Positions 1 through 7,508 of a stretch of DNA of 12,096 bases are shown here, in pieces. The stretch is from positions 1-12,096 of the forward strand of contig JAFAFF010000257.1 in the NCBI GenBank assembly GCA_023423605.1, in the 5' to 3' direction. The stretch's first letter is position 1. Every line of letters begins with the position of its first letter. The DNA comes from Pseudomonadota bacterium (GTDB taxonomy: Bacteria > Pseudomonadota > Gammaproteobacteria > Xanthomonadales > Xanthomonadaceae). The notes beneath the pieces were generated by a model that saw only the letters and a program-made list of their open reading frames with translations, made no database searches and was not told where the DNA came from. The translations under genes were made by a program, and so were the position numbers.

Positions 1-534
1 GAGCGGATGATCGATGATCGCAGCCGGGTCTTCGACCAGGCGGTGGCCTACTACGCCGGCGCGATCCGCCAGCGGCCGGTGTCGGCGGCGGTGCTGCAGC
101 GCGTGCTTTCCGATTATTTCCAGGTTCCGATCGAGCTGCAGCAGTTCGTTGGCGCCTGGTACAACGTGCCGCCCGGGCAGGGCACGCGGCTGGGCATGGC
201 CAATGCCACGCTGGGCTCGACCGCCCTGGCCGGCGATCGGGTCTGGCAACGTGACCTGCGTCTGCGTCTGGACATCGGTCCGCTGCGCCGGCATCAGTTC
301 GATGCCATGCTGCCCGGCGGCGATGCCGCGAACGCGCTTTCAAAGTGGCTGTCCCTGCTGACCGGCGGGGGACTGGAATATGAAGTGCGCCTGGTGCTGC
401 ATGCCGACGACGTGCGCCAGGCGGCACTTGGCGAAGGCCATGTCGCGCGGCTTGGCTGGGATGGGTATCTCAGTACCCGTCCGACAACCGCACACCGTGC
501 CGACACCACCTACAGCATTCCCACATTGCACTGA
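1..534 (+). CDS. tssG: TssG, T6SS baseplate protein (C-terminal part, 5' truncated by window)
   Basis: The reading frame is open from the first base and ends at TGA 532-534, so only the last 177 or so residues are present. TssG (also VasB/ImpH) is a cytoplasmic baseplate wedge subunit that works with TssE, TssF and TssK to dock the sheath and spike on the membrane complex. The visible part resembles TssG C-termini: a helical stretch followed by FQVPIELQQFVGAWYNVP, then a LGMANATLGSTALAGDRVWQ-like turn region and a conserved end around LGWDGYLSTRP. The family is usually about 330 residues, so roughly half is missing. An internal ATG at 7-9 is not a real start because the frame and the family similarity continue upstream. 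It lies 52 bases before tssH, the usual core neighbourhood. The assignment rests on remembered family pattern and synteny. Confidence 0.88.
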   Translation, partial: ERMIDDRSRVFDQAVAYYAGAIRQRPVSAAVLQRVLSDYFQVPIELQQFVGAWYNVPPGQGTRLGMANATLGSTALAGDRVWQRDLRLRLDIGPLRRHQFDAMLPGGDAANALSKWLSLLTGGGLEYEVRLVLHADDVRQAALGEGHVARLGWDGYLSTRPTTAHRADTTYSIPTLH

Positions 535-567
535 CCCGTCGCGACCGCCGACGTCCAGGAATCCAGC

Positions 568-573
568 AAGGAG
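568..573 (+). promoter_or_regulatory. Ribosome binding site for tssH
   Basis: AAGGAG sits 13 bases before the ATG at 587. It lies just after the tssG stop and supports a start at 587 rather than the much earlier in-frame ATG at 380, which lies inside tssG. The spacing is somewhat longer than ideal. Confidence 0.6.
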
Positions 574-586
574 CATTGTTTCCCGC

Positions 587-3331
587 ATGAGCATCAACCT
601 GAAAACCCTGATCGGCAAACTGGACGATACCTGTCGGCTGGCTGCCGAGCGCGCGGCCAACCTGTGCATGTCGCGCGGAAACTATGAAGTGGATGTGGAG
701 CATCTGTTTCTGGCGCTGCTTGAGCAGCCCCAGAGTGATTTCGTGCTGATCGCACGGCGCTCAGGAATAGCGCCTGAGGCGATCGAGCAGGATCTTTTCA
801 ATGAAGTGGAGCGCTTCAAGACTGGGAATACGCGGACGCCGGTATTCTCCCAGCACCTGCCAACGCTCTTCGAGCATGCGTGGTTGATCGCTTCGCTGGA
901 TTCGGAAACCACGCGCATACGCAGCGGACACCTGCTGCTGGCCCTGTTGACCGAGCCGGGCTTGTCGCAGCTGGCCTATCGTGGATCGAAGCTGTTCGTG
1001 CGCTTCAAGCTGGATGAGCTGAAGCATGATTTCGCGCGGCTTACCGAAGGCTCGCAGGAGAATGCACAGGGCGTACGCTTCGCCGATGCGGGTGCGCCGG
1101 CCGAGACCGAGGGTGATGCCGGCACACCGGGCAGCGCTGGGCTGTCCAGGACGCCGGCGCTGGATCAGTTCACCACCGACCTGACCCAACGCGCGCGCGA
1201 AGGGCGCATCGATCCGGTCATCGGCCGCGATGGGGAAATCCGTCAGGTCATCGACATTCTCATGCGTCGGCGCCAGAACAATCCAATCCTCACCGGAGAG
1301 GCCGGCGTCGGCAAGACGGCCGTTGTGGAAGGTCTCGCCCGGCGCATCGCCGAGGGTGACGTGCCGGAAATTCTGCAGGGCGTTGCGCTGCACACCCTCG
1401 ATCTGGGCCTTTTGCAGGCCGGTGCCAGCGTCAAGGGGGAGTTCGAGAACCGGCTGAAAAATGTCATCGACGAGGTCAAGAAGAGCCCGCATCCGATCAT
1501 TCTGTTCATCGACGAGGCGCACACCATGATCGGCGCCGGTGGCACCGCCGGCCAGAACGATGCCGCCAACCTGCTCAAGCCTGCGCTGGCGCGTGGTGAG
1601 CTGCGTACCGTGGCGGCGACCACCTGGGGTGAGTACAAGAAGTATTTCGAGAAGGATGCGGCATTGGCGCGTCGCTTCCAGGTAGTGAAGGTTGAAGAAC
1701 CCAGTGAATCGCTGGCGTCGGCGATGCTGCGTGGCATGGTGCCACTGATGGAGAAGCATTTCGGCATCCGCGTGATGGACGAAGCCGTGACCGAAGCGGT
1801 GCGGTTGTCCCACCGTTATATCAGCGGCCGTCAGCTGCCGGACAAGGCGGTGAGCGTGCTGGATACCGCCTGTGCCAAGGTGGCCTTGGGGCGCAGCGCC
1901 ACCCCGGCGATCATCGAAGACACACGCCGGCATCTGGATCGCCTGGCGGCGGAGCTGTCAGCGCTGGAGCGTGAAGTGGCCGGCGGCGCGCGGCAGCATG
2001 AAGAGCGCCGGGGCGAGCTGCGCCAGCTGCAGCAGGAGGCCAATGCGGTGCTCGCCAGCAACGAGGAGCGTCTGGCACAGGAGCGAGCTTTGGCCGACAA
2101 GGTAATCGAGCTGCGTCAGCGAATGGAGCAGGGTGCTTCAAAAGCGGCACAGGACGCCGCCGCAGAGCCAGCCAAGGCGGCGGTCGCAGCGCCTGTCAAG
2201 CCGGCGCGCGGGAAGAAGGCAGCAGCTCCCGTCCCTTCTGCCGAACAGGCCGAACTGGATGGGCTGCTGGCCCAGCTGCGTGAGTTGCAGGGCGAGACGC
2301 CGATGGTGCCGCTGCAGGTGGATGGCGGCGTGGTCGCCGAAATCGTCTCGGCCTGGACCGGCGTGCCACTGGGACGCATGGTGAAGGACGAGATCCGTGT
2401 CGTGCGCAGCCTCGGCGCATTGCTCAACGAACGCGTCATCGGCCAGGATCACGCCCTGGATGCGGTGGCGCAGCGCGTGCGCACGGCAAGTGCAAAGCTG
2501 GAAGACCCGAACAAGCCGCGCGGCGTATTCATGTTCGTGGGCCCGTCCGGTGTCGGCAAGACCGAAACCGCGCTTGCGCTGGCCGATATCCTCTACGGCG
2601 GCGAGCGCAAGCTGATCACCATCAACATGAGCGAATACCAGGAAGCCCACAGTGTGTCGGGCCTGAAGGGCTCGCCGCCGGGGTACGTCGGCTATGGCGA
2701 AGGCGGCGTGCTGACCGAAGCCGTACGTCGTAATCCGTACAGCGTGGTGTTGCTGGACGAGGTAGAAAAAGCCCATCCGGATGTGCTGGAAATGTTCTTC
2801 CAGGTGTTCGACAAGGGGGTAATGGATGATGCGGAAGGTCGCGAGATCGATTTCCGCAACACGCTCATCATCCTGACCTCCAATATAGGGTCGTCGCAGA
2901 TCATGCAGGCCTGCCTGAACAAGCCCGTCGAGGAGCTGCCGGATGCGGACGCGCTGGCAGAAGCATTGCGGCCGGTGCTCATGAAGACGTTCAAGCCGGC
3001 CTTCCTGGGAAGGCTTAAAGTGGTCCCGTACTACCCGATAGGCGACGATGTGCTGGCGCAGATCATCACGCTCAAGCTGGGGCGCATCCGCGATCGCGTC
3101 GCCGCCAATCACAAGGCGGTGTTCCAGTGGGACGACAGCCTGGTCGAAGGCGTGTTGCAGCGCTGTACGGAAGTGGATTCCGGGGCCCGCAATGTCGACC
3201 ATATTCTCAACGGCACGCTGCTGCCGGAGATCGCCGAGAGCGTGCTGGCGGCAATGGCCGAGGCAACCCGGATCAACGCCATCAAGGTCACCACGGGCAG
3301 GAACGGCGCATTCAGATACAAGCTGAACTGA
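587..3331 (+). CDS. tssH: TssH/ClpV, T6SS sheath-recycling AAA+ ATPase
   Basis: This encodes a cytoplasmic hexameric AAA+ unfoldase of the ClpB/Hsp100 class that pulls apart contracted TssB-TssC sheath so subunits can be reused. The 914-residue product has an N-terminal Clp-N domain (about 1-160). The first AAA module has Walker A GEAGVGKT (237-244) and Walker B IDEAH (308-312), followed by ARRFQVVKVEEP. A coiled-coil middle domain covers about 450-590. The second AAA module has Walker A GPSGVGKT (652-659), the pore-loop segment GSPPGYVGYGEGG near 695, and Walker B LLDE (722-725). Both ATP sites look intact. Length fits ClpV (about 870-920). The start at 587 has an AAGGAG upstream and gives MSINLKTLIGKLDD, typical of the family. 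An Ala/Pro/Lys-rich stretch at about 516-551 inside the middle domain is unusual. The gene lies 52 bases after tssG, probably in the same operon. Confidence 0.96.
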   Translation: MSINLKTLIGKLDDTCRLAAERAANLCMSRGNYEVDVEHLFLALLEQPQSDFVLIARRSGIAPEAIEQDLFNEVERFKTGNTRTPVFSQHLPTLFEHAWLIASLDSETTRIRSGHLLLALLTEPGLSQLAYRGSKLFVRFKLDELKHDFARLTEGSQENAQGVRFADAGAPAETEGDAGTPGSAGLSRTPALDQFTTDLTQRAREGRIDPVIGRDGEIRQVIDILMRRRQNNPILTGEAGVGKTAVVEGLARRIAEGDVPEILQGVALHTLDLGLLQAGASVKGEFENRLKNVIDEVKKSPHPIILFIDEAHTMIGAGGTAGQNDAANLLKPALARGELRTVAATTWGEYKKYFEKDAALARRFQVVKVEEPSESLASAMLRGMVPLMEKHFGIRVMDEAVTEAVRLSHRYISGRQLPDKAVSVLDTACAKVALGRSATPAIIEDTRRHLDRLAAELSALEREVAGGARQHEERRGELRQLQQEANAVLASNEERLAQERALADKVIELRQRMEQGASKAAQDAAAEPAKAAVAAPVKPARGKKAAAPVPSAEQAELDGLLAQLRELQGETPMVPLQVDGGVVAEIVSAWTGVPLGRMVKDEIRVVRSLGALLNERVIGQDHALDAVAQRVRTASAKLEDPNKPRGVFMFVGPSGVGKTETALALADILYGGERKLITINMSEYQEAHSVSGLKGSPPGYVGYGEGGVLTEAVRRNPYSVVLLDEVEKAHPDVLEMFFQVFDKGVMDDAEGREIDFRNTLIILTSNIGSSQIMQACLNKPVEELPDADALAEALRPVLMKTFKPAFLGRLKVVPYYPIGDDVLAQIITLKLGRIRDRVAANHKAVFQWDDSLVEGVLQRCTEVDSGARNVDHILNGTLLPEIAESVLAAMAEATRINAIKVTTGRNGAFRYKLN

Positions 3332-3361
3332 AATCACGCCGGATTTTCGCGTTCATTCAAC

Positions 3362-3373
3362 AGAGGAGAAGGA
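3362..3373 (+). promoter_or_regulatory. Strong ribosome binding site for the small tssH-vgrG intergenic gene
   Basis: AGAGGAGAAGGA is an extended purine-rich Shine-Dalgarno stretch. It ends two bases before the ATG at 3376, and its GAGGAG core is better spaced. It is the strongest visible ribosome binding site in the window, and it decides the start of the 118-residue protein against in-frame codons further upstream that fall inside tssH. Confidence 0.7.
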
Positions 3374-3375
3374 TC

Positions 3376-3732
3376 ATGGATTTCTACGGACTGGATCGCA
3401 GCAAGGCGCTTGCACATTTCGACGGTGTGCCGCTGGGGCGTGCGGGCCGCGATACCGATACCGTGCGTGCGTGGAACCGCCTGCGCCCGGAGAACCTGCT
3501 GGACCTGCTGGATACGGCGGCGCCGGAAGCGCGCCGTGATGCCCGTACGCTGGCCGCGCAGCTGACCCGTTCGGCCTGGCGTGTCAACCTGCAGGCGCCA
3601 TCCCAGGGCAAGGCCAACCAGCTGGTCAGCAATGCACGCGAGGTGAGTCTCACCTCCGGTGGCCGCGAGTGTCGCCTGCAGCTGAGCGAAGGCACCCGGC
3701 TGCAGCTGGAACGCATCAGCCAGGCCGGCTGA
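3376..3732 (+). CDS. Small uncharacterised T6SS-locus protein
   Basis: The product has 118 residues and I do not recognise it. It has no signal peptide, membrane segment or cysteine-rich motif. It is charged and probably soluble: an N-terminal part (about 1-60) rich in Arg, Asp and Leu that looks helical (ENLLDLLDTAAPEARRDART), then a C-terminal part with alternating polar/hydrophobic residues (REVSLTSGGRECRLQLSEG) that looks like beta strands. The gene begins 44 bases after tssH and ends 58 bases before vgrG, all on the same strand, so co-transcription with T6SS structural genes is likely. Base composition is like its neighbours, so it looks long resident. The strong ribosome binding site and clean frame make it a real gene. 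Possible roles (accessory, regulator, small cargo or adaptor) are guesses from position only. Confidence 0.8.
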   Translation: MDFYGLDRSKALAHFDGVPLGRAGRDTDTVRAWNRLRPENLLDLLDTAAPEARRDARTLAAQLTRSAWRVNLQAPSQGKANQLVSNAREVSLTSGGRECRLQLSEGTRLQLERISQAG

Positions 3733-3737
3733 AATTG

Positions 3738-3766
3738 CTGCAGGCGCGACCACGGCGCACCTGCAG
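3738..3766 (+). other. Inverted repeat between the small gene and vgrG
   Basis: CTGCAGG at 3738-3744 is matched by CCTGCAG at 3760-3766. After one mismatch, three further inner base pairs are possible, leaving a loop of about 7 bases. No T-run follows, so it is not a standard intrinsic terminator. It could be a processing or stability hairpin in the message between two differently expressed genes, or chance in GC-rich DNA. Confidence 0.3.
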
Positions 3767-3790
3767 AGACCGCACGCGCAAGGAGCTTCC

Positions 3791-6541
3791 ATGGATGCAG
3801 TCGCTACCCTCCTGACCGCACTGGCCGCACCCGCCCAGGGCGGCCGGCTGCTGCAGTTGCATACCCCGCTGGGGGCTGACCGGCTGGTGCCGGATACATT
3901 CAGCGGCATCGAGACGGTGGATGGTGGCGGCTTCCGTTTCGAGGTGACCGCACTGTCCACCGAGGCGGGGTTGTCGCTGGATGCGCTGCTGGGCGCGCCC
4001 ATTTTGCTGCAGCTGCTTACCGCTGAAGGCGACCAGCGGCCGTTCCATGGCCATGTCACCCTGGCCGAGCGACAGGGCAGCAACGGCGGGCTGGCCCGTT
4101 ACCGCCTGGTCATGGAACCGTGGCTGGCGCTGCTGGAGCAGCGCGTGGACAGCTATGTCTTCCACGACATGAGCGTGGTGGAGATCGTGGAGAACGTCTT
4201 TGCCGATTATGTCGGCCAGGGCACGCTGGATGCGGCCTGGCGCTGGGATCTTGCCGATCGCAGCGTGTATTCCCGGCGCAGCCTGACCACGCAGTACCAG
4301 GAAAGTGACCTTGCCTTCGTGCGCCGGCTGCTGGCCGAAGAAGGCATCTGGTACTGGTTCGAGCATGATGGCGACAGCGAAAGCGATACCTTCGGTGCGC
4401 ATACCCTGGTGCTGGCCGATCACGTGGATGCGGCCGCTGACATCGGCAGTGTGCGGTTTCATCGCAGCGACGCCAGCGAACGCGAGGACAGCCTGCAGCA
4501 GTGGGTGGTGAGCCATCGGGCGCGCGCCAGCCGGCTCAGCCGGGCCAGCTGGGATTACCGCAGCCTGGACCTGCGACCTGCCTCGGCACAGGCCCAGGCG
4601 CCGTCCTTCACCGCCGAAGATGCCGACACCAGCGGTCCCTATGGCTGGAGCGACCGCGCCCAGGGGCAGCGGCGCGCGCAGCAGCACCTGGATGCCCAGC
4701 GTGTACGCACGCATGGCATCACCGCCCATGGCCGCTGGCGACAACAGGCGCCCGGCACCCGTTTCGCGGTGAGCCAGCACCCGGCGGTGGCCGCCGATGA
4801 TCGCTTCCTGTGCCTGCGTGTCGAGCATGCGGCGCGCAACAATCTCGGCGCAGACGTGTTCGATGCACTGGAGCAGGTGCTGGGCCCCCACCTGGCACCG
4901 GCGACCTTCCTGCCGGACGCTTTGGCCGGGCGCAGCGCGCTGCAGGACAGCGCGGCGGTGGCCGCTACCGAGTTCTATGACAACCGCGTGCTGGCGGTGC
5001 CTGGCACGCTGACCTACAGGCCGCAGACCGAAGATGGCCATGGCGCGCGGCTGCACCCGCGGCCGACGGTAACCGGCACGCTCAGCGCCATCGTGGTCAG
5101 TGATGGCGCGCCGCTGGAATCGGACCGCGACCACCGCATCAAGGTGCAGTTCGCGTGGCAGCGCGGCAGCGATGCCAGCAGCGGCCAGCCGCATCCGGGA
5201 GGCGATGACAATGCACCGGGCACGGCTGGCGCCTGGACCTGGGTGCGGGTGATGACGCCGTGGGCCGGCGACAACTGGGGTGGCGTGATGCTGCCGCGGC
5301 GCGGCCAGGAAGTGCTGGTGGCGTTCCTGGAGGGCGATATCGACCGCCCGGTGGTGGTCGGCACGGTCTACAACGGTCGCGGCCAGGCCGATGCCGCGCA
5401 CAACCAGATTGCCAGCGGTGGCGGCAACGCCACCGGCAATGCCTCGGCGTGGTTCGAGGGCAATGAACATGCTGCGGTGTTCACCGGTTTCAAGAGCCAG
5501 GCGCTGGGCGAAAGCCAGTCCGGCACCGGCGGCTACCAGCAGCTGCGGCTGGACGATACCCCGGGCCAGGGCCGCGCGGAACTGAGCACCACCCAGCACG
5601 CCAGCACGCTGGCACTGGGGCACCTGAAAGGGGGCAGCGACAACGTGCGCGATGGTGAGCGCGGCTTTGGTGTGGAGCTCTCCACGCAGGCCGGTGGCGC
5701 GGTGCGCGCCGGGCAGGGATTGTTGCTGAGCAGCGAGGAAGGCAACACGCAGCTCGCTGCCGATGCGGCCCTGGCGCAGCTGCAGCAGGGTGACGAACTG
5801 ATGGCCAGCCTGGCGGACGTTGCGCGCACCCAGAAGGCCACCCTGGCCGACGAGCCCGAGCGACTGCCCGCGCAGGACAGCCTGAAGACGCTGCAGACCT
5901 CGCTGGCTGCCACGACCGATGGCAGCGAGAGCGCCAGCATCAGCGGTGGCGCGGGCACCGTGCCGGGTTGGAGCACGCCGGTGCTGCTGGGCAGCGGACA
6001 GGCGGGCGTGATGAGCCTGACCCCGGCCGACCAGGTCTGGGTATCCGGAACGCAGACCACGCTGACTGCGCTCACGGCGTTGAACTGGATGAGCCAGGGT
6101 CATCTGGTGCTGGCCGTTGCCGGTGGCATGGTGCTGTATACGCAGGGCGGCCAGCCCGACGGCGGTTCACCGAACCAGGAAACAGGCATCGCCCTGCACG
6201 CCGCGCAGGGCAAGGTGAGCGCGCGCGCGCACCGCAACCAGGCCACGCTGGCGGCGAAGACAGAGGTAAGGATTGCCAGCACCGAAGGCGATATCGAGCT
6301 GTCGGCACCCGCCGCTCATGTGCTGGCCACGGCGGCGGGGGCGTACCTGCGGATCGAGGGCGACAACATCGAGCTGGGTGCACCGGGAACCATCGAGTTC
6401 AAGGGCAGCCGCAAGGAATGGCTGGGGCCGCAGGGGGCGGGGACGTCGGCTGAGGTGCCGAAGGGGAGCTTCAAAGGCTGCGATCCTCAGCTCATGAATG
6501 CCCAGCTTCGCTTCGAAGCCACGGCTGATCTGGGGCAGTAG
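3791..6541 (+). CDS. vgrG: VgrG/TssI, T6SS spike protein with DUF2345 C-terminal extension
   Basis: This encodes the trimeric spike at the tip of the Hcp tube, which punctures target cells and carries cargo. The 916-residue product has a gp27-like N-terminal hub (about 1-430, beginning with LLQLHTPLGADRLVPDTFSG). An OB-fold gp5-like domain follows (about 431-531, with DRDHRIKVQFAWQRG, WTWVRVMTPWAGDNWG and GDIDRPVVVGTVYNG). Next is a Vgr-type segment (about 580-665, GYQQLRLDDTPGQGRAELST), a linker, and a DUF2345 beta-rich domain (about 715-870). The last 40 or so residues, after GSRKEWLGP, form a tail that may fit a particular cargo or adaptor. The start at 3791 is chosen from AAGGAG at 3780-3785, five bases upstream. 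Tryptophans and glycines of the OB core are present, and nothing looks broken. No separate enzymatic domain is evident, so it is probably a carrier for the downstream DUF4123/VasX-like pair rather than an evolved VgrG. Confidence 0.96.
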   Translation: MDAVATLLTALAAPAQGGRLLQLHTPLGADRLVPDTFSGIETVDGGGFRFEVTALSTEAGLSLDALLGAPILLQLLTAEGDQRPFHGHVTLAERQGSNGGLARYRLVMEPWLALLEQRVDSYVFHDMSVVEIVENVFADYVGQGTLDAAWRWDLADRSVYSRRSLTTQYQESDLAFVRRLLAEEGIWYWFEHDGDSESDTFGAHTLVLADHVDAAADIGSVRFHRSDASEREDSLQQWVVSHRARASRLSRASWDYRSLDLRPASAQAQAPSFTAEDADTSGPYGWSDRAQGQRRAQQHLDAQRVRTHGITAHGRWRQQAPGTRFAVSQHPAVAADDRFLCLRVEHAARNNLGADVFDALEQVLGPHLAPATFLPDALAGRSALQDSAAVAATEFYDNRVLAVPGTLTYRPQTEDGHGARLHPRPTVTGTLSAIVVSDGAPLESDRDHRIKVQFAWQRGSDASSGQPHPGGDDNAPGTAGAWTWVRVMTPWAGDNWGGVMLPRRGQEVLVAFLEGDIDRPVVVGTVYNGRGQADAAHNQIASGGGNATGNASAWFEGNEHAAVFTGFKSQALGESQSGTGGYQQLRLDDTPGQGRAELSTTQHASTLALGHLKGGSDNVRDGERGFGVELSTQAGGAVRAGQGLLLSSEEGNTQLAADAALAQLQQGDELMASLADVARTQKATLADEPERLPAQDSLKTLQTSLAATTDGSESASISGGAGTVPGWSTPVLLGSGQAGVMSLTPADQVWVSGTQTTLTALTALNWMSQGHLVLAVAGGMVLYTQGGQPDGGSPNQETGIALHAAQGKVSARAHRNQATLAAKTEVRIASTEGDIELSAPAAHVLATAAGAYLRIEGDNIELGAPGTIEFKGSRKEWLGPQGAGTSAEVPKGSFKGCDPQLMNAQLRFEATADLGQ

Positions 6542-6542
6542 C

Positions 6543-7508
6543 ATGCAAGGTGCTGCAGCCCACATCGCGATGATCGACCAGCTTCGTGAAGCTGTTTACC
6601 GCGTTGCGGTGGAGGCCGCCACCGCACAGTGTTATCTGCTGATGCAGGTAGCTGACACCGTGGACGAAGCAGGTGAGGATTTCGATGAAGCGCTGACGGC
6701 AGCGGGCATACAGCCTGTGCGGGTGCGAATCCCAGGGCTGCCCGAACAATATTGGCCAATACTGATCAGGCTTCAGCTGGACAAGGCAACCCACTCCTCC
6801 GTGTCTGTATTGGCTGTAGCCATGGCATTGCGGGATGGCCAGTTACGCGCGCTGCGAAAGGGACAGATCCAACGCACGTGTGCCTGGCTGTTCACGGATC
6901 TTTCCATTGATGAGGCTGCAGGATCTGTTGCCGCAAGAAGCGTCGCGTTCCACCCGCACTCGCGTAGACGACGCTGGCTCCGCTACTACGATCCAATGGT
7001 GGCGGATCTTTTCTGGCAATCCTGTGGCAGGGAAACAAGGCAGCACATCCTCAGCGGCATGAAAAGCTGGGCCTACATCGATCGCTGGCAGGGCCTGCAG
7101 GTGCTTGTGTCATCGCCCTCCATCGAAGCCACATCTGCCTCGGTTTCGCCGCAGGCGTGGGCTCGACTGGAATGCGTCGGTGCATTGAACCAAGCGTGGA
7201 TTCGTATGCGTGCCGAAGGCTTCATGGTTGACCCTGGTCGCTTCTGGCGTTGCGCGGAAAGTGTGCAGAGTGCATATCTGAGTGGTGTCCGCAAGCAAAT
7301 GGATCTGGACCTGTTCGCATGGCACGCGTTGCAGCGGGGACCGTCGTTTCATGAGCATCCGCACATCCAGGAGGTGCTCCAGCAGGTCCGCGATGGTGCG
7401 GATTATGGAGACCTGACGGCGGGATTCGATGAGCAGCATTGGAAGCAGATTGAACTGGAAGCGGGCAGCGCACTGGCCCCGTCTACTCAGGAGCGAGTTT
7501 CGCCATGA
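6543..7508 (+). CDS. DUF4123 T6SS effector chaperone/adaptor (VasW/Tap-1/TEC-like)
   Basis: DUF4123 proteins are cytoplasmic chaperones that bind an effector and deliver it to the matching VgrG. They are normally encoded between the two genes, exactly as here. The 321-residue product shows the domain in its first half: CYLLMQVADTVDEAG near residue 35, then RRRRWLRYYDPMVADLFW near 140-155, whose RYYDP is the hallmark of the family. The second half is helical and less recognisable and probably contacts the effector. The chosen ATG (6543) comes one base after the vgrG stop. An in-frame ATG at 6498 lies inside vgrG, and a later one at 6570 is possible. No strong ribosome binding site is seen, so translation is probably coupled to vgrG. 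The stop overlaps the next gene's start as ATGA. By position and family it corresponds to vasW of Vibrio cholerae, but I would not transfer the name without an alignment. Confidence 0.85.
   Translation: MQGAAAHIAMIDQLREAVYRVAVEAATAQCYLLMQVADTVDEAGEDFDEALTAAGIQPVRVRIPGLPEQYWPILIRLQLDKATHSSVSVLAVAMALRDGQLRALRKGQIQRTCAWLFTDLSIDEAAGSVAARSVAFHPHSRRRRWLRYYDPMVADLFWQSCGRETRQHILSGMKSWAYIDRWQGLQVLVSSPSIEATSASVSPQAWARLECVGALNQAWIRMRAEGFMVDPGRFWRCAESVQSAYLSGVRKQMDLDLFAWHALQRGPSFHEHPHIQEVLQQVRDGADYGDLTAGFDEQHWKQIELEAGSALAPSTQERVSP
7489..7493 (+). promoter_or_regulatory. Ribosome binding site and ATGA coupling for the VasX-like effector
   Basis: AGGAG ends 11 bases before the ATG at 7505. That ATG overlaps the chaperone stop (ATGA 7505-7508), so the chaperone and its presumed effector are probably translationally coupled and made in a fixed ratio. 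Confidence 0.5.

Noticed and set aside
380..586. A longer start for tssH at ATG 380
   Set aside because: It lies inside tssG, gives an unrelated N-terminal extension, and the ATG at 587 with AAGGAG upstream yields the family-typical N-terminus.
2138..3337. A 399-codon open frame on the - strand opposite tssH, with similar ones at 761-1933 and 8048-9448
   Set aside because: These are antisense shadows of strongly coding + strand genes. Their products are His/Arg/Gln-rich without recognisable motifs.
3716..6103. A 795-codon open frame on the - strand opposite vgrG
   Set aside because: It mirrors the GC-rich codon pattern of vgrG, its product has low complexity and no domain, and vgrG is unmistakable on the + strand.
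6498..6542. An earlier start for the DUF4123 gene at ATG 6498
   Set aside because: It would overlap 44 bases of vgrG and adds residues unlike the family. The ATG one base after the vgrG stop is more natural.
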